From positions 11,262,433 to 11,326,432 of the forward strand of contig NC_092358.1 of the NCBI RefSeq assembly GCF_030848805.1: 64,000 nucleotides of DNA, given 5' to 3'. The notes under the pieces are model-generated. The model did not search any database and was not told where the DNA came from. It was given only the letters and a program-made list of their open reading frames with translations. Source of the DNA: Temnothorax longispinosus (Eukaryota > Arthropoda > Insecta > Hymenoptera > Formicidae). Positions 50,835 to 62,196 of this stretch are shown here, one piece after another; position 1 is the stretch's first letter, and each line of letters opens with the position of its first letter. A program made the translations under genes and the position numbers.

Positions 50835-53085
50835 AAGTTTTCTCGTGGCTGTCACTGAAACGAATAAATGCAGCTTTGCTTGTAATCTCAATTATTTTTT
50901 CAACAAGCATCTATACGTCTGTTTCTATATTTCTCTTAATCGCTGCGTATCTCATTTGCGAGCTCGGTCTTGGAGGACAATTTTGCCGAATGAAAATCTG
51001 TGAGCGCAGGAAAATGTTTGGCTAACGAAGGGAACGCTCGTAATTATCGGTAACAAGATTCACGGTAAGACAGAACGAGGCACGGCACGGACAGCGAGAG
51101 ATATCGTCGCGGACGTAACATAAATCCGACGACGTCGGCAATCGGGAATCTCATTTTCTCTTGCCGACCCGAAAGTTAAACACAGCCGATCCGTTGTTAT
51201 CGTATAATCAAGTAGTATCATCCGACGAAGATGGAAGGACTAGAGGCGCGTGGAACGACAGCAGAGGATTTCGGGGTCGCGAAACCCGGCGGAGGAGGGG
51301 GAGAGGATAAAGAAGAGGGTAAAATGGAATTTATCGGCCTGGCGTTTATCTCATCTTCCAAGGGCAATAGCATCCTCGTCTGGGCGCAAACTGCAAAAAG
51401 CCGCGCTCGACGTAATTTGAATTCGCGCAAATAAAAGGTCGGACGAGAAAGGTCGAGACAAAGCGAAGCGACAGATGATGGGGGGGGGGGTTGAGAGATC
51501 GTAGAGCCGAGCGAGGAATTTCAACAACGATGGCAAATATGAGAGGCTTAAATAAGTTATTAATTCTATTCTATGTTTCTCGGTGCCGCGGGGATAACAT
51601 TGCTCGTCGTTCTACATCTCGTCTCGACCTTCGTATGCCATTTAAAGAATCTGTCGCAAAATATTTCGAGCCCGAGCTATACATCTATCGCGATACGCTG
51701 TACGCCATCGGCTCAGAACGCCTAAAACTTTCATATGTCATCGTCGTCGGTTTTCAGGAAGTCTTGTGATCGCGACGCTTCTAAAAAGGAAAAAATCTCT
51801 CGCCGGAGTAGACGAAGCCTGAACTCGCCACGGAAGACTTGCACGAAATAGAAATAGCCGTCTGCATTATTTAAAAGTTCCCGAACGGAGCTCTCAGCCA
51901 AGCGCGTCATAAATATGGAATTCGCAATTTCCCGTTGAACAATCAAACTCGCGTGATGACACTACCATGCCGGTCTAGCGCGACGCGGACCGGCCGAATA
52001 GTCCGAGCGTGTTCGACGGTTAGCCCTGAGTTCATTAATAGCATTAATTAAAAGCAACTACGGAGAATCGATGGTAATTCTGTTATGTCTTGACGGTAAC
52101 GAGGGCTGGAGCTACGGTCGTTCGATGTCACGGGCCACGGTGATTATGCTGTAAGTGTAATCGGACTACCCCTTTCGAAAGTTTTACGTGATTAATAATA
52201 AAATAATAACAGATATTAGCAGACGGTGCTCTCTAGCTACTTTGCAATTAAAACGCCCTGAAAGGCGAAATTGATATTTCGATACTCAAGCAACAGAAGG
52301 GTGTAAAGTCAACATTATCGATTTTGGCACGTTCAAGTTGTTCTAATCGGTAAAGCAAAATTTTTTTTTTTTGTTTTTTTTTTTTTTATAAATGTATGTC
52401 GTTTTTAAAATGCTTTTTGAAATGTTTATACGCGGGATTCATTCTTTTATTTCTAACTTTTTAAAATAAAAATGTCAATGGCGTGCGGCAAATGTCCTTG
52501 GGCAAAAAAATAATAAACAAGATTCTATAACCGATATATCCATGTTTTTTTCGCGCAAACGACTTTCTCTGTCTATTGCAAAAAGGAAAAGTTACATGCA
52601 TATATAACAAGCAACGGTCGGTTGGTTGTATCATTAGAACGAGTCGGGAATGAAGGTAAAGACTCTATGAACTTGGACATGCACAAATGCACACAAACAC
52701 ACACACACACATAGATTTGAGTGACATATTGAATGACATATTAATATTTGGTATAAATGAAATTGTAAATATTATACAAGTATAACTGCGACTCGCATGA
52801 CTTTGATGAAATATTTTGATCGTTCAATCATCCCTTCGTTTATCGATAAATATCCACTTCATTGCATTTCGCAACGGAAAAATTGGGAACGTGGGATACG
52901 GCCAGCAGGCACTGACATGTTTTAACGTGTTACCCTGATAGCGATTAAAACTGATGATCACGTTTACCGTTAGTAAAGAGCGCGTACTCTCGTCGAGTAT
53001 TTTAAATATTTGCTGAATTCCGGATTTAAACGGTATTCACATCACGTTTTCGCGGCGAGTCCACGCGAATTAATAAATCCTACAT

Positions 53086-53089
<4 letters not shown>

Positions 53090-53144
<55 letters not shown>
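53090..53144. repeat. (GA)n microsatellite
   Basis: About 27 GA units with one GG interruption near the right end. Confidence 0.95.
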
Positions 53145-54820
53145 CAAATATTATACCTTTAATGTTATGTCGAATTCAATAAAATGACAGTCCAAAGCAA
53201 TTCTAAATGACGTTATTTGCTCATCAATGCCGATATCGAAATATGCTGATTTCAACAGCGAAGAAGTCATTTTCTGCTTTATTATACATCGACTATTTTT
53301 ATCTCAGCGAGAATCGCGCGAGAAGAAGCGAGACGGCGATCCAGTGATACGCTCTACGAGAGTAAATCGCTCGACACGGGAAAAGCGCGCAAATAATTGA
53401 GATGGTGACACCTGCGCGCGTTCGTTCGTTCAGTTTTTAAAGCCGCTGGAAAGCTGCGTGTCTCGCGTCGGGAAACCGATCGGCGCAGGGTAGCTGATAG
53501 GCGTTGCGCGCTCCAAAGTGCAAAGCATAGTCGGAAAGAGATATCTAGCGGTCGATTTAATGGCGAGGCGATTTAATGGCGATGCCGTGGCGATAAATTT
53601 ACGCGCACCTGCTTTCGACTGAGAGTCGAACGAGCTGCTCGCGGTACATATACGCACGTGTCACGTATAGAGTATATAGAGCGATATTAACGGTAAAATG
53701 CGTTTTGTCGACGTTTGGCAGCGGCGGGTAAATTTAATGTCCTTTTTTTCCGCTCTCTTTTTTTCAAAACAGCCGTTGCGGTTGACGGGTGTGTGGTGCA
53801 AGCAGCAATGAAAATATGGAAATTCGCGAGTTGTGGGTACGACAATCGATTCCGAGACCTTTGACGATGTCCGGATCGACAACATCTGGTCGTTATGGGT
53901 AAACATCGACGTAAAATAATAAAATAATCGCGAGTACGGAATGCACGGTATATTGTAAGACAAGCGGTGAATTAAGAGCCGTCCGCGCGCGCTCTCTCGC
54001 GCGTTACGCGCCGAAGTGCGCAATCACAAAGTTTACATGACAATCGCGTAGTTAAAGTAATTTCGACGGCGTGCCGTGAATGGAGCGTAATTATCGTTGA
54101 CGGTGAATAATATTTATACGGTTTATCCGCGCGGTTTGATTCCGGGGCTCGCGAATGCCATTTTCCTCGCGCACTCAAATTGCTTATATAAATGGATTCG
54201 TTTAATGAGTTTCTCGCTGGGCTCGGACCCATTGTCTGAATTTGAAAGTGTGCCCGAACAATTGACTTGGTGAACCAACGGAATTCACTAGTTGCAATTG
54301 CGCGTAACAGAGTTCGAAAAACTCGTCGCGGTCGCGCGGCGGGTCTCTCCTTGGGGAAATAAAGTTTGCGATACTATGTGTGCAAAATTAAATTAGGAAT
54401 CTGAAAAAAAACTAGAAAATTTTTTAGTTGCGAAAAGAGCGTAGTTTTACGCATTTTATGGAAATAAGGAGAAAAGGATTGACCGTTTGATTGGCCGAAA
54501 ATTTATGGCCGGCTCGAGATCGCAGTGATCGCGGATATGCGAGAAAAACAGAACTCGCGTTAAAGATTGTACACTGGCCGATCCGGCGCGGCGCGCGGCG
54601 CGTCGCAATTCAGCGCGACTTTAATTGATCCCGAATTAATTTATTCCAGTGCGCGCGAAGCGATAAAGCTTATCCGTCCGTGACATTTCGGTGCTGAATT
54701 ATTCAAGCGTTTTTGCATCGGTCGATCGACTGCGTTTTATTTTCGCTCTCACTGTTTTAATTAATGCTATCTCTCTCGTTGCGTCGCGTTCGGGAATAAT
54801 CATCCTCTTCTTCCCTCCCC

Positions 54821-54824
<4 letters not shown>

Positions 54825-54857
<33 letters not shown>
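54825..54857. repeat. (CT)n microsatellite
   Basis: About 16 uninterrupted CT units preceded by a CCCTCCCCCC tract. Confidence 0.95.
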
Positions 54858-54861
<4 letters not shown>

Positions 54862-56304
54862 CAAGACGCTAAATGGCTATTAGTTATTCGCCAGCCAACA
54901 TGTTTTACGATCGCGATCCAATTTCCGCGATCGGCGCAATTCGATAATGGGCGTATGTCGGATCGCCACGCGCTGAGAAAACATGTGTAACACAACGGGT
55001 AATGTACCTGTCAAACTTGGCCGCGAGAGCGATTGATTTATCACGCTCGCCACTCCCCACAGACACCCCGTCCCGCATCATTAATGGACGCGGGCAATGT
55101 ATCGTTAACGTTGGCCCTGACATTTAAACCGCAGATCAACCACGGTTGCTAATCTAAATTGCCCACATCGCTAAATACATGGTGAATTTACGGACAAGCT
55201 TTCGTCCGCGCGGCGAATTGTTAATAAAATTTTATTCAAATACGACACCGAGAGATCGATAAAGTTTGTTCATCTGGATGTATCAACTGAAACGTCAAAC
55301 ATTTCGGCACTCGTATTTCACCGTGAATCGAGAGAGATTCGAGCGATTTTTTTTTGCATTCGCGAGAACGTGGCGATCGGACTTTTCAGGACGGGCGCCG
55401 AGACGAAGTTTGTAATACGGGGTAAGACGAGGGGTGGCAAAAGATGGAGGTATCGAGAAGGTGGATCCGGACAACAAGTCGGAAAACTTTCAAGCTCAAT
55501 TAAACTCGAACAAACTTGGAGACGCCTCGCGGCAATGAGAACGGACGGACGGTTAGAATGTCCTCTCAGTTGTCTGCACTGTTCGTTCGGTGCCAATTCC
55601 TCGATAAAAACAGTGAAAAGCCCGGGGGGGGGGGGATGACGGGGAGAAGAACGGAGTGAAGCGGGACGGCAGCTAGCGTGTCATTATGACGCCGAGTGTG
55701 CTCCAACTCGCTCGCCGATTACCATTTTCCGACTGACGCTCGCCCGACGCGACATGAGAATTTCCCTGCAATGTTCGCGGATTAAACAGCGCGCGCGCGC
55801 GTGCGAAATGGATCTGTTCTCTCATCTCCTTTATCGACGCTTCGCTTCGAGCCGACTCGAACTGGCAATGTTTATATCGGTGTTGTAACTCATAAATGCA
55901 CGGTTGATAATGCGCACACATTTTCAGGGAAAAGCGGCCCGAATCCGACGACAAGACACGTTAAATCTGATTCGCGTTTAACAAAACGTAATCGTACGCG
56001 CGTAATTTTATTATTAATGATAAAATATCGTTGGCTTTTCTCGCTTTGTTGATATTCCCACATTCGTCGTTTTCAATTACTTTAAACTGTTTTTGCGAAA
56101 CGCGCTCGTGCGGTGCATGTATACTAAATTCCAGAACGGACCACAGTGGCTACTGTATAATTACTCACTCCTTCGCCGCATACCGTCGCCCGTGCAAAAT
56201 TCAGCCCTTGCGCATCCAACAAGGAGGTGCATTACTTTTTCATTTATATTCGCATAAGTTTACGCCACCGCAAATTCGCGCTTCCCGCGCGAAATGAATT
56301 AATA

Positions 56305-56614
56305 GTTGCTTTCCATTTACATCAAAACTCAAATAATTCTCACTTGTGACGTCATAACTCAGTTGAATGCACGTTCTTTTTGCATGCTGGCAAGTGAGAT
56401 TCAACTGAGTTTTTATCCACAATTGAGACCATGTGCTTTAATGAATCTAATAGACTCACATTAAAAGTGAGGCTATATGAACCTGTATTATTATATGCGA
56501 TAGCTTTGTCCAAAATAAATACCAAAATAAATACAAAATGACATATCTTACCTGAGTATAAGATACTCACATAACTGAGTGACTCATATCACTTGAGTGT
56601 AAATGGAAAGCAAC
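56305..56614. mobile_element. MITE, 310 bp, with 5-bp target duplication
   Basis: Left terminus GTTGCTTTCCATTTACA and right terminus TGTAAATGGAAAGCAAC are exact inverses over 17 bp, with weaker pairing further in (ACTCAGTTGAAT-type subterminal repeats, one pair within the left half). TAATA lies immediately before 56,305 and immediately after 56,614, consistent with a target-site duplication. It encodes nothing. The superfamily is not certain; alternative reading of the ends (TAGTTGC...) would leave a three-base TAA/TTA target. Confidence 0.8.
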
Positions 56615-57260
56615 TAATATGCGCCAGAAGAAATCTTTTTTTACGCGCGAAGCTTTGTCTTTCTTATATTTCCGGCATTTCGGAATGCGCGCTCCAAATG
56701 AATCTAACAAAATAAAATAAAATAAAAAACGACAAAGCTTGACATTTCAACGTGCGCGTGCTTTTGCGAATTTTCCGCGAGTTCCGCGACTAGTCCACCG
56801 TAATATTTGGCGACCTGAAATTTGTTGAAAAATTTGATGCCCGCGCGAACGCGCAGCGTATCGTAATTGTAGCTACGAGTTTCACATTTTTTTCTTAGCG
56901 CAGTATAAACAAAAATAGAATGTTTAAAGTTACGAGACGTGCTACATGGATTTTGGCGTACACGTCGACAGTCAACACGACGAATCGCCGTTGCATTAAA
57001 ATAAGAAAAAAGAATGCTTGTCGCGCGCGTGAGATTATAACATGCGGATTACAATTAAAATTACCTATGTACTTGAAGCTTGGAGCGAAAATTAAAAATA
57101 TGCCCTGATTAAAAAGGATTATATAAAGAAAAATATTTATAAAAATACAATTATAATAGAAAAAATTAATAAACAAATAACAAAAGATGAAAGAGATTGC
57201 AGAATAACATTTTTAAGAAAACGATGATTGGTGTGTTTTGTGGCAAAATATACATACAAG

Positions 57261-57263
<3 letters not shown>

Positions 57264-57350
<87 letters not shown>
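57264..57350. repeat. (GA)n microsatellite, left of the LINE fragment
   Basis: About 43 GA units running directly into the ATTG repeat at the end of the LINE fragment. The same repeat resumes at 57,992 on the other side. Confidence 0.95.
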
Positions 57351-57354
<4 letters not shown>

Positions 57355-57986
57355 ATTGATTGATTGATTGATTGGTTTATTTTAAGCCATAGTCTGGACT
57401 TTAGGCTAATAGTGAATTACAACAGAAAAAGTGTATCATAATACAAAGAATAAAAAAATAAAATAGTGAGAACGAAATAAAAATAAAAATAAAAACAAAA
57501 ATAAAGTAATGCGAACGAAAATAAAATAAAAATAAAAATACTTAAAAACTAAAGAATACCTTAACGCATAACATAACGAACTGAAATAACAAAAGAATAT
57601 CATAAAACTAAAATAGCAAAACAGAAATATAAGAACTAATATGACGTAAAATCAGTCGACACTCCTAATCTGATCATGCATGGCAGGAGGGGCAATGAGA
57701 CTCAAACAGTATTACACTCGAGAGAGAAAAGATGGTTGTAAAGCTTGCTCTTAAAGACGGCGACAGACGTTGCTGTTACTACTTCATCGGGAAGCGAGTT
57801 CCAGAAGTAGACGCCAGCAAGATGAAAGGACTTATGGTACGCTTCCGTTCTATGGATGGGGACATGGAAAGAATGTGGTTGCGCCAGACGTGAAGAACGC
57901 CTAACTAAGGAGTCAGGATCGGTGAAAATCTCAGAGATATAAGCAGGGGACAAGTCATGATGCACCCTGAACATTTCCACGCCAAG

Positions 57987-57990
<4 letters not shown>
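57351..57990 (-). pseudogene. 5'-truncated non-LTR retrotransposon (LINE) 3' end
   Basis: On the minus strand an open frame runs from the truncation point near 57,985 to a stop near 57,702. It reads MFRVHHDLSPAYISEIF, then RRSSRLAQPHSFHVP, YHKSFHLAGVYFWNSLPDEV and FKSKLYNHLF. The pattern HDL.P.Y...S.R....P..RT...sFh.....WN.LP......FKs.L..HLF is the C-terminal tail of insect LINE reverse transcriptases. It is followed by about 325 bases of A-rich 3' UTR, ending in six CAAT units (ATTG at 57,351-57,374 on the plus strand), as in LINEs with a short-repeat 3' tail. The fragment has no internal stop, so the insertion may be fairly young, although it is dead through 5' truncation. GA microsatellite flanks it on both sides. 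The clade (Jockey, CR1, I or RTE) cannot be told from this part. Confidence 0.8.

Positions 57991-57991
<1 letters not shown>

Positions 57992-58060
<69 letters not shown>
57992..58060. repeat. (GA)n microsatellite, right of the LINE fragment
   Basis: About 34 GA units with an AA interruption near 58,040; continuation of the tract that stops at 57,350. Confidence 0.95.
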
Positions 58061-60660
58061 TTTATAATCGCGATTTAAGAATTGTAAAAAATGAGGAGAT
58101 TTGTCAGATATCTAAGTTTTAGTAATTTTCAATCCATGGAACTCTGTTTTTCAAATTAACAAAAATATAGTAAAATATTTAACAGCCGTGTTAAAGGTGA
58201 AAAAAACGCGAAAACTTTTAATCAGTTTCAAGAGATTGCTCGCATTCCCTCGAAACTATGTGGACGTACAACTAACAATAGGTGTCGTAGTGCATTCGAT
58301 GTGAGAATTTCTTCGGGATGTTTCCGTCGTTCTTGCGAACGCAATATAGACAGGGTAAAACGGACGTCTGTAGAAGCTGGCTCGACGATTCAAATCGATT
58401 CGTATTCGGTGATGCGGCGCTCTCTCCTATCTTCCTCTTCCTTTCTCTCCCTCTTTCTCTCTCTCTGCCTCTTTCTCTCGATCGTATCGTATATCCTGCC
58501 GCAGTCCTTCCTCCGACGCGACGGTGTAGTATCACTCCATCTTCTTCCTCGCGCGTACGGTTAGATATGCGTTCCCTTTCCTCTATATTTCCTCATCCCT
58601 TCGTTGCCTTTTTCTGTCTCTCTTTCGCTACCGCGGCGGGGAGGTAGCCGCGGAAACAAAGCTGTAAAGCTTTGATGTTCCGCCCAACCGCGGTTAAGCA
58701 TTTCAATCTATTCGACGCACTCCGCTTCCAACAGTACTTGCGTGCGGGTTCGTCGATCATCAGACCTTCCAGCGATGCGGTGCGGCGCCGCGGCGGGCCG
58801 AAATTCCGAATAAATTTTCCCGAAGTATCAAAATGCAGCGTCTGTCGAATGGATGCGAGCGTGGTCGGGAACGCGCAAAAGAGATGTCGGAAAGTGATTA
58901 ATCATGTACCGCGTCTCCGCGACATTCTCCGGATGCAATCGAGCTTATCGGGGGAAAGCTTTGCGCCGTTCGTCTTTTGTCAGATGCCCCGTGGGCGCGT
59001 TTATGCCCACGCGATTTTGGAACGGCGCGGCGCACCCTGTATTATAAAATCGATTCGCCATCGTAGAATTGTTAATCGTTAATTTCCATTGCGATGTAAA
59101 CTGTTTTTGGCACTGGTGACCGATATAAACAGAGTGGGATAATTTATTTAACCGAGATTACAGCTCTACGGGAGTTGTGCTATCATATAGTTTATTGCAT
59201 CAAATTTGATTGTCAATCAGAAGCAGTAACTGGAGTTTATCAAAATGCATTGGAGTACCTCGGAACGTCAGAATGTGGGTCGCGTGTTTGGATAATTTTG
59301 TCGAATTACTATTAGCCGATTAACCGATTGTGTCGCAGGCATTTAAAGCGGAAAATCGCAGCGCAATAACAGGAATTTTGTCGTAATAAGGCTAATTACA
59401 GTGACGACCATTAATAAAACATGAACTATCAAAAGTATAGTTTTTATTAATGCGTTGAAGCCAATATTTCCGCCGATGTTCTGTTGAAAATTTATATCGC
59501 CAGTGCTGCCAGGGTTACGTAAATTTATACTACGTAAATTTCGATGCATTTTATATCGTGAATACTAATCAAATAATTGTCATATCTCCGAATATTTTTC
59601 GAATTTCGAAAACGTATCCGCAAGCGTATTTTTTATTAGTGGCCGTTATAAAATCGTCGAAATAACCGAAGTGTAACCGAATATGCTAACGAGGTACAGT
59701 ACAGCATATGACAATCGACATGCAAATGACTTTCGAGAATGGGATAATTGCTTGTATGTAATTAATTACTATAATAGATCTCTTTACGAAAATCTATTTG
59801 TATACATATAATTCTTTCATTGGCAGAGCTTTTAATCTAACATTTATATCGTTGTTATTTATTAATTTTCTTTATGATGACCTCATAAACTTATACAGAA
59901 ATATACAGAATTTGATAACTATATATATTATTGGTCTCGGTCTAGGTCCTCTAAATTCTAAGATTTATATAATTTAGCATAACATAACATTGAATATTAT
60001 TAACTTATATTAGTATAAATACAAATAAGTGCAACACATTATTAATATGTATTAATGTAGAAGTAGTAATCATTACAAATACAGGGTGTCCCAGAATATT
60101 TGGGACAATGCGTGTGCAAATAAAGCTGAGTATATGTAAGTATTGTATATACAAGAGACACAATTAAATATCAATATTTATAGTTTGTAACAACAATTTT
60201 TTTATTGAAGCGTTGATATATTGAGATTAATAGTTTTTAGATTTATTCGGTATTTTCGTTATAGAATTTTGTTCCCGCTCAGAATTTTCACACTGTCTGC
60301 TTCGATATTCACAAGCGTGTTACATATGCCAGATAATCTGATCCATATTCTAATAATGCGTGCGACCCGGAAACGTGCAATATGCTCGATGTGACTGTCA
60401 AATTCTTGTCGCGTCGTCAGCTCGGAAATGCGACAGGTTCGCGGATGGGAACGGGGAATGAAGCTCGAAGCTCGTATCATCATACGAGAGGATCCCTCAG
60501 TCGCTATCAGATCATCATAAACCGATGGATCCTGCGGAATATCATCTTCGTAAGATGGAAGTCGATCAAAGGCGGATGGCAAAAAAAAGAACCAAGAAAG
60601 TTATGGCGCACTATATATATAAAGTCGAGTAAATTTCTCTCTTTCTTTCTTTCCCTCCTC

Positions 60661-60664
<4 letters not shown>

Positions 60665-60706
<42 letters not shown>
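60665..60706. repeat. (CT)n microsatellite
   Basis: About 21 uninterrupted CT units. Open frames crossing it translate to Ser-Leu repeats and are not considered genes. Confidence 0.95.
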
Positions 60707-60709
<3 letters not shown>

Positions 60710-60885
60710 GTTTAAAAACTGGAAAGCACTGAAAATTGGAAATGCAATAGCATGGTCGGTGTAAAATTTTCCGGTGAATTCAATTTTACGTAAGCCGAAA
60801 AGCATACGAGTTGTCGACGAGTGAGCGAAACCGCCGCTTTGGACAACCGTTTCAATAAATTTCCATTTTTTTTCTGCTTGTTGTG

Positions 60886-60888
<3 letters not shown>

Positions 60889-60921
<33 letters not shown>
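60889..60921. repeat. (CT)n microsatellite
   Basis: About 16 CT units, 180 bp from the previous tract and in the same orientation. Confidence 0.95.
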
Positions 60922-60926
<5 letters not shown>

Positions 60927-61290
60927 GTCAATATTCCTCTTTTTTATTCTCACTCCTTTCTCTCATTGAAGAAGCGAACCGGATGGAGAGCATCCGGGAC
61001 CGGAATATATTCCGGCGGATTACGCGTATACGTGCCAATGAACAACACGTCGGACTCTCTCTGTATGATAAAAATCGTAGCGGAAATATACGTCACGTAT
61101 AATACGCGCAACAATCGAACTGTCATTGTGGAATAAATTTTCCTGGTCTGTTGCGTTGCGTGTATGCACATATATGCACGAGAAATGATGTTAAAAAAAT
61201 ACAATATTCTAATATCCAAATGCGTCAATTTTAAATTTTACAACTCACAACTAAAAAAATATACCTATCTGCGTATATGTACACACCCAT

Positions 61291-62196
61291 GGCAGGTAGC
61301 ACATACAAGTTTCAAAAATGTTTTATAAGCGTTTTTCCGAAACGTTTTATAACCGATTTCTAGAAACGTTACTCATGAGTAAAAATGTCCATTCGAAAAA
61401 CGTTCGATGGACCGTTTCTTTTCTGATAAAATAACGTTTAAAAAACTATTATAGAAACGTTTTGTTTTAATGATAAAGACATTTTAGATAAAGACATTTA
61501 AAATTCCTACTTTTCACGTCTTTTGAACGTGTTTATGACGTCTTTGAGACATGCGTGAGAATGTTCTAGAAGCTTTATGCATATACCATCTATGACGTAT
61601 ATTCTTTTTCGAAAAAATTCCTGAACTGGTGTACATTCGTGCAATAAGTTAAAGTGACACAAAATATACTTGTCTCACTCTAACTTTGTATTACTGATGT
61701 GCACCAGTTCAGGAAGGATTTTTCAAAACGGAACACACGTATAAATGTTCTTTCAATGGCCACGTTCAGTAGAAACGTTTATTTTGCAACTGTTGGAAGT
61801 TTTCTAAGTTCAGATTTGTCCGATGACAAATAGATTAAGACCGGTAGGACAAAATTAATTTAAGTAAATAAGTGGATATATTTAAGTAAATAAGTGGATA
61901 TATGTGCATAGATAAAATGATTTATTTTGTGCAATAATTAGTGCAACATAAATTTAAATATTTCAAAAAAGGCTATTAAAGCTATTATATATATATAGAT
62001 AAAGCAAATTATAATTTTGAAAGGAAAAATTTAACAAATAGGTATTTTTGTTAACCGTAGAAACGTAAAAAATACGTTTCTTAAATTATGGTTTCAAAAA
62101 CATTTTTGTTCAAACATTTCTTAATGGTTCTTTACGGTTATGAAACTATGTATACGTTTAAAAAAACGTATATGAAACTAATATGAGCTACCTGGG
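61291..62196. repeat. Dispersed repeat, copy B (0.9 kb)
   Basis: The left end (GGCAGGTAGCACATACAAG) and the right end (GAGCTACCTGGG) are inverted relative to each other. It matches copy A (3811-5000) over its whole length, including the internal stem with GAACTGGTG and CACCAGTTC arms (about 61,623-61,636 and 61,698-61,713), but lacks the TA expansion and the extra inverted terminus, so it probably shows the ancestral layout. A 21-bp unit (TTAAGTAAATAAGTGGATATA) is tandemly doubled near 61,860-61,901. No transposase frame. AT borders each end. Confidence 0.75.

Noticed and set aside
55620..55634. Runs of 11-12 G here and near 51,480 as possible G-quadruplexes
   Set aside because: Single mononucleotide runs with no repeated G-tract pattern nearby; more likely slippage or assembly artefacts.
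58672..59082. 136-codon plus-strand open frame
   Set aside because: No recognisable domain, Arg-rich, starts in a CT-rich patch; no splice context.
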